Assembly (NCBI GenBank): GCA_949128115.1
Contig: OX421963.1
Coordinates: 82,531,602-82,595,601 of the forward strand
Direction of reading: 5' to 3'
DNA from: Anaspis maculata
Lineage: Eukaryota > Arthropoda > Insecta > Coleoptera > Scraptiidae
Length of the DNA: 64,000 nt
The notes under the pieces are model-generated. The model did not search any database and was not told the origin of the DNA. It was given only the letters and a program-made list of their open reading frames with translations. The translations under genes were made by a program, and so were the position numbers. The stretch's first letter is position 1, and each line of letters starts with the position of its first letter. This document shows positions 1 through 11,659 of this stretch, piece after piece.

Positions 1-290
1 AGCACTCTTGTGCCTTCGTTTGGTATTCGAAGGTCTATCGGGTCCCCTCGCATCTTCCCCTGGCTTTCGTAACTTAAGTAAGCACCTTTGTGCCTTCATG
101 TGATACTTGGGGTCCTATAGCTGCAACTGGTATTGAATGGTCCCGACGTTAAGTCGGATAGCGGCTACTTTAAAATTCCTGGCGTCAAGTTGTCCCGGCG
201 TCAAGTTGTCCTGGCGTCAAGTTGTCCCGGCGTCAAGTCGGCCACTTTAAAATTCCTGGCGTCAAGTTGTCCCGCGTCAAGTTGTCATGT
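1..290. repeat. Direct repeats at the edge of a decayed retroelement
   Basis: Two related blocks of about 50 bp (near 1-50 and 80-125) share a 'tgccttc' core. From about 180 to 288 a unit close to 'ggcgtcaagttgtcccg' recurs about six times, with a longer 'actttaaaattcctggcg' segment present twice. On the minus strand this lies just downstream of the integrase remnant, where gypsy-like elements often carry short variable repeats. Confidence 0.6.
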
Positions 291-1480
291 ACGCTCGCTC
301 TAGATAGAGCCTCGCAACTGGTAACACTGCCCACTTTTTGAGCCATCTCGTACCGAATAGGCTCATCGTTACTCCACAAGTAACGTGCAAGGCGATCAAG
401 GTGGACAACTTTTATCTGGGCTCCAGGAGCTCGCTGAATTCTGTAGACAACTTCATTAATCCTTTTGGCCACCGTGTAGCGTCCTTCCCACGACAGATGA
501 AATTTCGAGGATCTACCTTTCTTGCGCTGAGGGTTGTATGTACGGCCAAATCAGTACAGCCGGATCAGGTAACCCGCTTGAAATCCAGTCGAGTTAGTCT
601 GCAAGCGGTAACGGATCTTCATTCGGTCGGTGGCGATTCGAATCCGCTTCCGAATCAACCCGTGGGTAGTCCACATCCGTTGTCTTAGGTCGCTGGCGTA
701 ATCGGGAATAGCCTAGGATCATTCTCCACCTGCCGGATCGCAAATCGCACGGGAGGTGAAGCTCACGACCAACAAGAACAAGGGCCGGTGTTTCTTTTGT
801 GGTGTCGTGAATGGCAGTGCGATACACCGTCAGGAATAACGGCAAATGACGATACTAGTCGTGTTGATGTTTGTCGACAACCTTACCGATGCTGCTCCAT
901 CGTCTGTTGAACCGTTCAATTATTCCATTAGACCGTGGGTAAGAAGGCGTCGTTCTGGTTTTCTGGATTCCAAGCATGGCACATATGCCTTAGAAACACG
1001 TTGGATTCGGAGTTGCATTCCTGATCTTGGTGTAATTCCAGTGGTATTCCGAACCGGTTGATCAGGTTGTCCACCAGCACACTCGCCACTATAGAAGCCG
1101 CTTGGTTAGGTAGGGCGTATGTTTCCGGTCATTTGCCAAAGTAGTTAATGTGACTGAGACTTTTGTTACAGCACCATTTGTAATTGTACTTCATTCTTCA
1201 ACCGTTATTGCGCCCATGACAGGACTGTTACGCAACTGTTTCAAGTTCGCCTGGACAGAAGATTCTGAGCAATCTTTTGCAATGGGTGAAAATCACCTAG
1301 TTTCGGCCCGGTGCCGGTGCTGAGTTGTCCGGATTTTCCGTTGCCGTCTTGTGTGCAAGAAGACGCTAGCGCTTACGGGATAGTTGCGGTCTTGAGTTAG
1401 TTGCATCCCGATGAAGAACACGTTATCTGTTTTCTCAACAACTCAACAACGGAAAAAGGACGCTAAGCGGTTACCTGGGC
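230..1480 (-). pseudogene. Ty3/gypsy-type integrase remnant
   Basis: Read on the minus strand, several broken frames match the order of a gypsy-type integrase. A degraded core comes first, with a TPSYPRSNGIIERFNR-like stretch typical of the third catalytic region. Then comes the YRTAIHDTTKETPA and GRELHLP segment (594-845) and finally the C-terminal INEVVYRIQR and VVHLDRLARY segment (233-472). Stop codons and frameshifts separate these blocks and there is no intact reading frame. It is a dead fragment; no flanking LTRs were identified. Confidence 0.75.
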
Positions 1481-1559
1481 GGTGGAAAATCTGATGCCAT
1501 ATTTAGGAAGATATCGATTTTCTGTTGTGACGGGCCATCTTATTATGGTTACACATCCT

Positions 1560-2370
1560 TAAGGAACCGGTAAGACGTCTTGGACGCTGGACGGCCCGGC
1601 TTCAGCAGTTCGATTTTGAGCTGATCCATCGTAAAGGCAAGGACAATGTTGTGCCCGATATGCTGTCCAGAGCTGTTTTCAAAGTCGATGTTGTTGGGGA
1701 GGATACCAGTCTTAACGTAATTGACCGCTGGTACTCGAGGATAGTTCTAGAGGTTTCATCTCTGCCTTTGTCCTTTGAGATATCCGAAGTGGAGAGTTGA
1801 GAGCGGCATGGCAATATGTGCAGATCCTCAGATTTTTATAAAAACCTTCGAAAAGGTATAGGAGAGGTATTATTGGCCAAGAATGAAGTCAGACTTGGAA
1901 AAGTACGTTTGGTACTGTAAAACCTGATTGGCTCATAACCCACTTCAAAAAAGCCTCCTGGATTGATGAGAAGTAGACCTCATGTCACCAGACCGTGGCA
2001 GATAACTAGCATCTATTTTGTCGGTCCTTTGCGGCGCACTTCTCAAAGACATCGCTAAATTTTTGTAATTACCTACTATTTTAGTTCATTCCAGTGCCGT
2101 GAAGCTACCGCAGGTTTTGCAACCGAAACAGTTGAAGAGAACGTGTTTTTTATGTTTGGAACACCTCAACACATGCTGTGTGATAATAGCGTCCAGTTTT
2201 GAAGTCGGAAATTCATCAATCTGTGCAACTCTTATCAAGCTAACATCATTTTCAATGCTGTGTATCATCAAGCAAACCCTACGGAAAGAATCAATCGGGT
2301 TCTGAAAACTATACTTGACGCCGTCTTACATCTTTCTCTGGACTTCTACACTCGCTTCTTGGGAAGCCCC
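1560..2370 (+). pseudogene. Ty3/gypsy-type RNase H/integrase remnant, opposite strand
   Basis: The plus strand reads the end of an RNase H domain (FDFELIHRKGKDNVV, PDMLSR) near 1600-1680. After several stops it gives integrase-like pieces: WQITSIYFVGPLRRTS near 2000, a FGTPQHMLCDN segment near 2155-2180 and a QANPTERINRVLKT segment near 2270-2310. Frame changes and stops show that it is inactive. Its orientation is opposite to the 230-1480 remnant and its sequence type looks different, so two separate insertions or a rearrangement are likely. Confidence 0.75.
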
Positions 2371-4339
2371 AATTGAACGTCTTCTTTTTTCTATCAGAAC
2401 TCTCCCATGCTCTCTGCATCAGCTCATTCTTCATCCTCATAGAATGTTATAGAGCTCAAAGAGCGTTCGATTCGAGCCCTTCGCCACTGACTCTGGCCAT
2501 CTCTGGTCTGTCCTGGTCAAACTTTTTCTTTTCAGCAAGTCAACCAATAGTTGGGTTCTCACACTGCTTTTTCTTGAGTTCAGTCGTAGTCCAATTTTTG
2601 GCGATTTGACAACAATTTCTTTGACTTCGACGTTTCTATTCTGTTGATTCATCCTCTTGCAGTGCCGGCAGTTCTCATTGCGGCGCCTTTTTGGTCTGTA
2701 GGTACCTGCCTGTTCAAATAGGCTAGTTGCGCACTGTCCAAAAGGCATCACAATAAACTGATAGAGGCTGCTTCCGGCGGAGAAAACCGTCTTCTTTTTG
2801 TCGTCTCATAGAGTCCCACTTGCCAGTAACCACTCTTCAGGTCAAGCGTTAAAAATCATCTCGATCCAGAGAGAGAGACGTAGACCTAAGATGATGTTTT
2901 ACTCTGCCATGTGGAGTCGATAGTTACAGCGGAAGAAGAGAAGAAAAACCGCACGGCCGGTCGATTCGAGTTTTTCTCCGGTTTTTCTCGAAACGCCCTC
3001 GTCTTTTCCAATGTGTCACGCGATTGGTAAGCGTAAAACCAAATCCTCTGTTTGAAATCAGAGAAATACCCAGCTGACAACAGCTGCGCATTCGCAAAGT
3101 GTCAAGGTGTAATTTCCGAACGTAGCAAGCAACAAGGAAAAAGTCGACCAGGAAGCGAACCAGAATCCTGAGTGGTCATTAATTTTGAAGCTCTGAACTG
3201 GAAATACATGGAAAAGAAGGGAAAGATTGTGAAAAATTGACTAGAATCAATAAAGGAATAAACAGAATTACGGAGCTGAAGAGCGAAGTGGAATACCGGC
3301 GCTGGGTGCGTAAGAAGCTAAAAACAAGCACGAGCAACTAATAATTCAGGGGAATAAGCGAACAACTAGAGGGAAGTAGCAGCAAGTAGAAAAATTGGAA
3401 AGCTGACAGCAATGTTTCCGAGGAGGCAAAATGGTCACCTGATAAACTTCACCATCTCCACACTGATTTCCCTGGATAAAGATCTGGACAATGAACAGAG
3501 TTGCACCCCGAAGGCCCAGTGCCACGTGCCACGTCATACAAATATATTCTGATCGGTACTTCCGCCCTCGGGAAAAAGCTGCCATGAGTAATCGCCTCGT
3601 GGCTTTTGCAGCGAGGTCAATAATGAAAGAAGAGCCCCAAAACCCCTCGACCAGCTCTCCGACGAACGATACACGATACAGACGCTAATTATGATGCTTT
3701 TGAACTGCATTTTATTTCTTGTTACTCTGTACAAATAATTATCGCCCACTTGTGATTGTTATTCAATAATCGACAAACTGTAACTTACTTTATTTAGAAG
3801 ACTTCGATGATACGTCCGAAACGATCTCTGCAATGCGCCTCCACCATTCAGGAAAATTCCAGTATCACCTCTTCGCTGTGACCATAATACCTACCCTACC
3901 GTTGTTCCAGAACATACTGGAACCGTTCGAACCTCGCAGCTCGAAACAATACACTAGGCCAATTTCCCATCAATAATGGGGTACTTGCCAATGGAATAGA
4001 TTTAGCTGGAAATACTTTTGATTGCTAGTATAAGTGATAAGGAGACTCTACTGAGAATTTCACAAAAATCCCGTCGTTTTCTACAGAAAAAAACGAATTT
4101 GAAAAATCCTCCTAAAAGCTTCGCGCCAGGACAGGGATTTTGAGTGGGGTTGGTCTGACTGTGTGACAATGGAATAATCAAGAATGTCAGGGATGTCACT
4201 GTGACACTGTCATTTTGAACATGCTATCGCAAAATCGGTTTCCTATCGAATTCTCTTACCATGAGCATTTCGACAATAAAGTCGAACAAGGTTTCGAAGA
4301 AACTGACTCCAGAATCCTCTTGTAACACTGTCTCAGTCG
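2371..4339. other. No recognisable gene
   Basis: Only short chance open frames occur here. The first few hundred bases may be further decayed retroelement. No splice-bounded coding segment, RNA gene or clear terminal repeat was seen. Confidence 0.5.
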
Positions 4340-4468
4340 AGATAATTTATTTCCAGGGGAAAATCTGGGGGATCATCCAATAGCACAGAAATAAGAGGCT
4401 GAAAATGAACAGTGAGCTTTTATAGGTTCATCATTAGCATACAATTCCGGATAGGTAATACTTGAGAG

Positions 4469-4585
4469 CTACAAGAGATCCATGTGGGGAGGACGCGATG
4501 GATCTCCAAATAAAATGTGGGGAGCAGGAACACTGATGTCCGGAATGAAGCCGAGGGTCAGCCAGGTCAGAGCGGTGACAAACAT
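4469..4585 (-). CDS. Possible 38-residue secreted peptide from a spliced small gene
   Basis: This is the only ATG-started frame in the second exon of a candidate minus-strand transcript. Exon 1 would run from about 4825 to 4676. The intron spans 4675-4618, with a GTAAGT donor, a CTAAC branch-like site and a pyrimidine-rich stretch before the acceptor AG. Exon 2 starts at 4617 (or 4610). The peptide begins MFVTALTWLTLGF, hydrophobic and signal-like, and ends in SRPPHMDLL. An AATAAA lies at 4351-4346. No family is recognised. Against it: the reading frame is very short, exon 1 contains an ATG-ATA-TAA mini-frame, and the start context is weak. It could instead be a non-coding RNA or a 5' exon of a longer gene. 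Confidence 0.25.
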   Translation of the reverse strand: MFVTALTWLTLGFIPDISVPAPHILFGDPSRPPHMDLL

Positions 4586-4845
4586 GCGAAAGGCTTTTAG
4601 GTGGACAGCACTGAAGACTTAAGAAAGAGACTAGTTAGGTTGAACAAGAAATGAACAAAACGAGTAGGTACTTACCGCGTAGATAAAAGCCTCGATCAAA
4701 GCAGTCAAAGGCAAAAAAAGGGCACAGGAAGAAATTACGGTCGGCGGTTTGACGTTGTCAGTCAGACTCAGATCTTGTTGTTTGAAAACGGCACCTTGGC
4801 GACGTTATATCATCGCCAACCCAACGAGGAAAAAGAGCCCTTGTA

Positions 4846-4885
4846 TGTTTTATATCTAATATATTTGTGACGTCACAAATATATT
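4846..4885 (-). promoter_or_regulatory. CRE-centred 28-bp palindrome and TATA box
   Basis: Positions 4858-4885 form a perfect 28-bp palindrome centred on TGACGTCA, the full cAMP-response element. On the minus strand a TATAAAA box follows at 4854-4848, about 30 bases before the inferred start of the small transcription unit. The spacing suits a core promoter with an upstream bZIP site. It could also be chance symmetry in AT-rich DNA. Confidence 0.4.
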
Positions 4886-5146
4886 TTTAAAACACGCATT
4901 GCGGCCGCAATTTTGAGAATTTAGGAAAAAGAAAAAATACGGGTACATTATTTTTAACCATACTATCGATTAAGCCAATAAAAAAAATTAGGCAAGTACC
5001 CCATTATTATACCTTAGCTACCTACCTACCAATAAATAAACTATTGGTATTGCACTTTTCCTTAGTTCTTTTTGCCTCCGAATCGGTGATTTACTGCATT
5101 TTATCTGCTCAAGCTTCCAATAATTATTTTGTTTTGTAAATTTCAG

Positions 5147-5368
5147 GCAAATGGTCTTCGGTTGTGCCCAAATGCGAGCTGGTGAAATGCGAATCTCTGG
5201 ACACACCTGGGGGTCTGTACGAGCCCCATTTGCAGCTGGAAGAGCACAACAACAGTTACGGCGGCAGGGCCGTATTCAGTTGCGCTTGGGGATACAAGCT
5301 GTTGGGCCCGCCAGGGATCGAGTGCGAGCTGAATGGAAATTGGTCAGGGCCGTTGCCTAAATGTGTTC
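5147..5368 (+). CDS. CCP/sushi protein (hikaru genki-like?), internal exon
   Basis: The exon is bounded by a tttcag acceptor and a gtaagt donor, with intron phase 1 on both sides, the usual arrangement for CCP modules. It opens with the tail of one module (KWSSVVPKC) and then encodes a complete module. That module has cysteines in the C..C..C..C pattern and the conserved FSCAWGYKL, GIEC and W..PLPKC positions. The protein is probably extracellular. This is the first exon of the gene seen here; the start of the protein must lie upstream, beyond a large intron. A CCP-rich secreted protein ending without a membrane anchor fits insect hikaru genki, a synaptic-cleft protein, but other CCP proteins (Hasp, furrowed-like) are not excluded. 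Confidence 0.85.
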
Positions 5369-5518
5369 GTAAGTATTTTTTTCACATATACCCATCTCTG
5401 TTTTTCGCTACTGTTGAACATCCATTAATTTGAAAGGCTTTGTCTCACTCAGCCTGGTAATCAAAAAATTCTAAAAGAAATACTGAAATTAATCTGCATT
5501 CATGATAGCTTCGGCGCT

Positions 5519-6106
5519 ATACAGGGTGTTTCAGGGATGACAGCAAAAAATTTAGCTGTGGGTAGATCTCGTCAAAATATGACGAAAACCTATATACCAT
5601 TTTGCAAAGTTCGGCCTAATGACAAAGACACCGCCCTCCAAAGTTCACTTTCTTCGGATTTCAAAAATTTGTAACTCAGGAACGTCTTGACAAATTTAGC
5701 TTCAGTTCAGCATAATATGGTTTGTCATAATTATCTATCAACCTGCCAAATTTGGAAAGAATCCAATCAGTGGCGTAGAAGTTATGAGGGGTCACCTTAA
5801 GTCAACTTTTCTTCGGATGCTTCTAAATTATTGACCCTCATAACTCTTACACCACTGGTTGGATTCTTTCCAAATTTGACAGGTTGGTAGAAAATTATGA
5901 CAAACCAGCTTTTGCTTGATCAAAGCTGAATTTGTCTAAACGTTCCTGAGTTAGAAATTTTTGAAATCCGAAAAAAGTGAACTTTGGAGGGCTGTATCTT
6001 CGTCATTAAGCCGAACTTTGCTAAATGGTATATAGGTTTTCGTCATATTTTGGCGAGATCTACCCACAGTTAAATTTTTTGCTATCATCCCTGAAACACC
6101 CTGTAT
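5519..6106. repeat. Palindromic foldback element, about 590 bp
   Basis: The left half, starting atacagggtgtttcaggg, is repeated in reverse complement by the right half, ending in cctgaaacaccctgtat. The arms are about 290 bp, nearly contiguous at the centre and moderately diverged. It sits in the intron between the first and second visible CCP exons and has no coding capacity. Confidence 0.9.
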
Positions 6107-6333
6107 ATCCCTCAGCTGCGCTTCGAGATTTAAACTGGCGTCTCAGCTACAATAATGCTTTCTCAACCTAGGCACATGATATAATGATAATGATATAATC
6201 ATTATCAATATAATGATATTATAATGATACATGATATACCTACTAATATTTTATCTGTCTTTTGACTCCGAATCAAGTCACAGTCATTGTTTCGAAAATA
6301 CACCGGAATCGGAAGCCCATTTAAAATGATAGG

Positions 6334-7156
6334 TATAGTAGGTTCACTTGTACCGTGATTTTAGTAGGCTGCGCAAATTTCACAGTTTGGCATTGTAGAC
6401 TTCACGTCCAACTGCCTAGTGTGCGCCTGGGCGTCTGGCTTCGAAAGATAGGTTATGTTGGTGTGATGGAGTGTTGACTGTTGCTGTCAAAAATGAAAAA
6501 TTTACCGAAATCAACTTTGCAAATTGCAAATATGGAGTGGATGTAGTTCACCTTTCACAAGTTACGCAAATTTCTTGTTCCAGTACAATGTCCTAAGCAG
6601 TGAAATCAAGTATTAACGCCGATGAATCCCATCCCTACAAAAATTAGGAGGGTTCAGCTTCCCATCGTTTCCAGCCTTCCAGAGTGTGGCTACTTCTTTT
6701 AAAAACCAGGAATAGTTCACAATGCTTCCATATTATGTGGTTTTTGAAAATAGATTCACGTCTTCTCCGCAAAGCTGAACGTTATGGGGTACATGTCCAG
6801 CACCTATTCCGCCCATTTTTTCTCTACCAGAAGCAAGTTCTTGATGGCACTCTCGAGGACTTTAAAATGGGCACTGGACGTTATTGTTCAAGACCAAGCT
6901 GAGGCGCAAACACAGTTTTCACAGTAATGGGCATAATTTCACCACAATTTTCGTGAAACTCGTGATTTTCAGTCTATTTGACACTCGATTTGACAAACGG
7001 TAAAGTTGTTGATCTTGTCGTCAAGCTTAAACTTTCAAACATCACTGCAACCAACTGCCAAGTTCTAGGGAGTTTTCAAATATCAGGTTTGAAAACTTAG
7101 AAACAAAATCTCACAGCCAACTAGAATCACGGTACAATAAGTGAACCTACTATATA
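6334..7156. repeat. MITE-like element, family copy 1
   Basis: The ends are inverted: tatagtaggttcacttgtac on the left and its counterpart ending gtgaacctactatata on the right, with further matching around 'accgtgatt' and its complement. The interior is non-coding. A second copy occupies 61858-62789, and terminal fragments occur near 46303 and 31727. It lies in the same CCP-gene intron as the 5519 foldback. Confidence 0.75.
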
Positions 7157-7497
7157 TGGGGATGAAGATCAATACGACGTGCAAAAGAAGAAATTGAAAT
7201 CATCCATGGATTTCAGTACTCAAGACTGAAACCACTGCCGTTTGGATCCTGAAAGATCTAGATCTAGACGTATTTTAATGAATCACAACTAAGATAATGA
7301 GTTATTGTGTTTTTTAGTCTAGATCTTGATTTTTGACTTGAGCTTTCGGTTAATTTTTCAAAGTCAAATAGGTACCTATAGGCAGCTTTTTTGAAATTAG
7401 CCCTGGCGAGAAGGAGAAAGTTTCCTTAAAAGTTCCTATTTGTTCAAAAGCTCAGTTTCAATAATAAGGCTGACGCATGTTGTTTGTTTTTCTCCAG

Positions 7498-7689
7498 CAA
7501 TTCAGTGTCCACCCCCGGTAATTCCGGTAAATGGCCACCTCATCCAGTCGGAGGCGGCCGGAATGGACGGAGGCAGATACGCCGTGGGAAGTCTGGTTCA
7601 GTTCGCCTGCAGGGGGGCCCATCAGCTCGAAGGCGAGGCCAGCATAATTTGCACGGAAACTGGGTTCTGGTCGCACCCACCTCCGTTTT
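7498..7689 (+). CDS. CCP/sushi protein, penultimate exon
   Basis: The acceptor is preceded by a strong pyrimidine tract (tttttctccag) and the donor is gtaagt, with phase 1 on both sides. The exon encodes one CCP module: IQCPPPVIPVNGHL, then VQFACRGAHQLEG, SIICTETGFW and PPPFC. Joined to the preceding exon it continues directly from the PLPKC end of that module, which supports the splice choice. The last cysteine codon is completed in the next exon. Confidence 0.88.
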
Positions 7690-7835
7690 GTAAGTACCTT
7701 TTTATGAACGAACTCGACTTTCGAGAGAGAATCGCTTTCGATTTTCCACCACCACCACCATCGTCACATTCAATTTTTCAAAGACTGCCGCGCGCTCTCT
7801 CTCTGTGCGGTATTAATAACAAATATTTGTCGTAG

Positions 7836-8035
7836 GTAAACCCCGGTGTCCTTATCTGGGTGATCCCGACAATGGTCTGGTGGCTCCCACAAAGTTTGCC
7901 TACGAGCCCGGGGATGAATTGCAAATAAACTGTAATCCCGGCTTCGAGGCCAGATTGGAGGCGCGCCCCAAATGTTTACCTGACGGAAGGTGGTCGTCCC
8001 CACTGCCAAACTGCACCAATTATTCCGAAATTTAA
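7836..8035 (+). CDS. CCP/sushi protein, terminal exon
   Basis: The acceptor is cgtag and the exon starts in phase 1, completing the final cysteine of the previous module. It encodes the last CCP module: PRCPYLGDPDNG, FAYEPGDELQINCNPGF, KCLPDGRW and SPLPNC. It then stops after only six more residues (TNYSEI). There is no transmembrane segment or GPI-type tail, so the protein is predicted to be secreted. The short tail directly after a CCP module is compatible with hikaru genki-like proteins, though I cannot confirm orthology without a search. Confidence 0.88.
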
Positions 8036-8181
8036 CTGTTAACATAAATGTTTGTGATATACTGAAGTTGAACCAAGAAGCGAAACTCGGCTGTTGTTCT
8101 TTACATCAGAAAAAATATTGAAATGCCAAACTGCTTACTCACTGTACAATAACCGAGACTTCCATTGGAGCAGGAACAAGA

Positions 8182-8187
8182 AATAAA
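8182..8187 (+). terminator. Poly(A) signal of the CCP gene
   Basis: An AATAAA hexamer lies about 150 bases after the stop codon. Further AATAAA-like sites follow near 8350 and 8395, so alternative 3' ends are possible. Confidence 0.5.
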
Positions 8188-8754
8188 TATCAACAATAAC
8201 AAAACTTCCAGAGTCGCTCGCCGCTCATGTTTCTTGGCTCAAACTTGAAATTGATTACCATATTTTTAGGACATAAGAATTTTTATTATTTTATACCAAT
8301 GTTGTTGTTTAAGAAAACATGATGATCTCATGCCGAATAAGTACTAAAAAAATAAAAACGATACAAATTTTCATCAAAATGTAGATATTTATTAAAATAA
8401 AAATAATATAACATACCTAAATGACCTAGTGATATTTGTAGTGGTAATTGTTCTTATGTGCAACGAAGTGTGTACATTTTTTTAGGGTGTTTATTCCATG
8501 TAAATAACAATGAAAACTGCCTTAAGGTAGTCAATTTATATTCGTGTGTGAGGTTTATGTACTTGAGTACTAATAAATTTATATTGTCAATAACACTGTT
8601 TTTCCTTATCCCATGCTTCCAGCGAAAACAGAAAAATCAGATCACAATCCGCTGGCTTTTTTAAAAAATATATTTCTTTCAATTCTGTGACGTCACTCGG
8701 TCAACCCCAGGAGCACAAAGTGACCTGCTTTACAGGATTTTCATACCTTTAATT

Positions 8755-8882
8755 TTGTAATGTAACCCTCTTTTTCGATGTTATTGCTGTAGTGTATCCT
8801 GGTCTCACGGCACCATTCTGTAATGTAACGTAGTCTATCCTGGTCACGGCACCACTCTGTAGTATAACCCCGTTTTCGATGT
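8755..8882. repeat. Short imperfect direct repeat
   Basis: A unit of roughly 45-50 bp containing 'tatcctggtc', 'acggcaccactctgta' and 'gtaac' occurs at least twice in tandem, with a shorter related piece just before. No gene is evident in the surrounding 8.2-9.5 kb. Confidence 0.55.
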
Positions 8883-9559
8883 TCGCAGCGATCGTCGTTG
8901 TTTCTTCCCTTCCCCACGTCGTTTACACTCTACCTAAGTTGTGTGGTTGAGTTCTTACTCGAGATGAGAATGTGTCGTGGGGGATGAGGTTTGATTCTTA
9001 AATGAAACGCGAATGAAATGCAAGCAGAATGAATGTTTATTGGAAATCAATGGCAAAGTTTTTGAATGAATTTGTTTCTTTTCTCAAAACACCTCACAAC
9101 AAGAAATTGACAGTGATAAAATAACACAACAAAACACATAACAAGAAAAATCATTACAAATTATTTAGACAATGTAGGAATTTACAACAATGAAATGAAC
9201 ACAAAATCAGATTAGCAAAACAAAAGAAGAAATCATGAAACATGACAAACTGATTTAATCGCAAAGAAAAAGTAACGTATTCGCTGACAGGCACACCTGG
9301 AAAGAACACGTCAAAGAAACCCCTGCGTATAGCCTGGTTGATTGCTGAAAAATCCCTTCCCAAATGATCTGAACAAAAGTCAAGTGTGAATGAGTCATGA
9401 TGAAATGACAGAGAAGACACTCCAGTGATGCATTGCTCAAGTCAGCGTGAAGCGGTGCTTGAACCTCTTTGAATGTTTGTTTCGTTTACAAGTTATTTAC
9501 GTAACAACAAAAGGAAACTTTACGCTAAGCAATTTATTTTACATTTCCACAAACAAAAA

Positions 9560-9845
9560 GAGTCAAATTGATGGATAAATAAATAATAAAGAAATGATCG
9601 GTGAACAAGTAAATAAATCAGACAGAAACAAATGATTGGTAAACAAGTGAATAAATCAGCAAGAAACAAATGATCAGTAAACGAGTGAATAAATAAACAA
9701 GACAGAAATGATGAGGAATAGTGTAGGTAAATAAACAAAAAACAAATAAGATATAAATAGGTAGATAAATCAACAAGAAACAAATGCGGGATAAATAGGT
9801 AGATAAATAAACAAGAAACAGGTGATAGATGAATAAGTAGAGAAG
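9560..9845. repeat. AT-rich minisatellite
   Basis: Imperfect tandem units of roughly 38 bp contain 'gtaaataaat' and 'aagaaacaaatgat'. The open frames across it on the minus strand are repeat artefacts (Phe/Leu/Ile-rich). Confidence 0.75.
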
Positions 9846-10072
9846 TTGAAGTTGGTCATACTTTTAGTAAGCAATTGGAAGAAAGAAGTACCTATAACGC
9901 ATTCGTCCGAAATTCCCCAGAAGTTACCCATCACAAACCCCACAGATACATACATACATTCAAAACAGAACAATGGTTAGTAAACAGTAATCACATACAA
10001 GAAATAACAGTAAATACAAGAAAATCGACTCGAGCCAACCTGTGGCCCTCTCTTCGTCGTGTTACATAATTT

Positions 10073-10089
10073 CCCCCCCCCCCCCCCCC
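10073..10089. repeat. Poly-C run (17 C)
   Basis: An uninterrupted run of 17 C bases; length is likely to vary between alleles or reads. Confidence 0.9.
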
Positions 10090-10774
10090 AAATAAGGAAA
10101 GGTTAGTAGACTCAACAAGGCAGATTCATACGAGTAGGTGGAACCCCCCCCAGGATACGGAGAAGCGTGCAAGTCTTCTTTTTTTCGTTTACTTTCATGT
10201 ATAACCCAACAATGAACAACGAAATGAAAATGAATCATAAAAAGTACTGTTCTCTACTTAGCGGCTGATTTTGGCGTGGTAGAGTTTGTTTTTGTCGTCT
10301 TACTGTTTGTGACGTAACTTGTGGAAAGAAACAATTAATGAAACCTCGAAGTACGCGCGATAGCGCGGCCTTGAGGTCACGTCACGAGTGTGTCAGAAAG
10401 CACACCCACTAGATTTATGGCTTTCGCCGTCCACAATCAGATCATTTGGGAGTAGATAAATTACACAAAATTCAAAGCTGTGCGAAGCACCTTGATTTCA
10501 AAGGGGAAAAACTGCGGGTTATGCAATCCCGTGGAGAACACAGAGAACAAAGAGTTTCGGGTTATGTACAATAATTTCGCGGACAAAATAGGTATCAAAG
10601 TGCATGATTTGGTGAGTGGATGGAAGCCAAAATTACGGTACAATAATCAAAGCAAAACTGACCTTGAATACGTGAAAACGACACACACCGGACCACTTAA
10701 AATCACGTGTTCTTCACCACCACAGCTGATCCTCTTCTCTTCTCCCCGTCCGCCCGCGACTGCCGCTCGGCCGT

Positions 10775-10935
10775 AGGGCCACTCAATCAAAGTAGGCTGT
10801 GGAAAGAATCCTCATACGGGTACGGACAACTTGTCAAAACGCGGTGACAGTTGCTAAGGAAAATCGTGACAGGAACTCGGAATTTCCAGTGGCGTAGCAA
10901 GCAAAATTCGCCGAGTTCCTGTCAGTTTGACACAA
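10775..10935. repeat. Dispersed repeat, copy A
   Basis: This segment (ggccactcaatcaaag, a gaaagaatcctc core, ggacaac, and 'gacaggaactcgg') is repeated in reverse complement near 17695-17815. The surrounding 10.1-11.4 kb contains no recognisable gene. Confidence 0.6.
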
Positions 10936-11659
10936 TCTCGGTATAAGTGTAATTCACTGAATGTCGTGCTCACAGATGGTCGTGCTCATGGTTAGTTTCC
11001 TCCATCTAAGGTTTCCTCAACCGCAAGTATTGTTACTTGTCGTACCGACGTGAAAATGTTGGTTGCGGGAACAGCGAGAATGGATAGCAATGGCGTGTGG
11101 TTCGCGGAATCGCGGCAGTGCGTGATGTGTGTTAGAAAAAACCAAGAGCAAGGACCAAGGAGGGATCTACACCTGACCTCTTGTCTCCATGATTGAGTGA
11201 TGTCCACATCGAAGAATAAGTGTTGCTGTTACGAAGACCCTCTTCCTGCTTCCTGCACTGATAATATCCTGGCCTGCGCATAGTACCACGAGAGGAATGT
11301 GCTTGCCGTCTCTGTTGCCGTGTCCGTGTCGTTTACCTGCTCACCAGAGAGTGCTCACTTCTCAACGGCTCATCACTATCACCAGCATTAGCATGGTGGC
11401 CTCAACGCATAGTCGTAGGTACCCCCCTGTATAGACTGCCGACAAATATTTCCATTGTTTGACAAATTTCACTTCTTTAGGGGCCTGCCACACGCAAAAG
11501 CTTCACCCCGCGCTTGTGCAAAGTGCAAATCGGCTTGTATTGGGGAGCCCCTACGTGTGGCTGACGAAACCGTCTTGTCGAGCTTTCGAGCCGTGTCCAC
11601 AGTCGCAGAGCTCTCATGGATGTGAGAGCTTACTCCAGGAGGTTCCTTACCGTGTTCAT

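Noticed and set aside
9520..9783. 87-codon minus frame resembling a membrane protein
   Set aside because: It translates an AT-rich tandem repeat; the hydrophobic pattern repeats with the unit.
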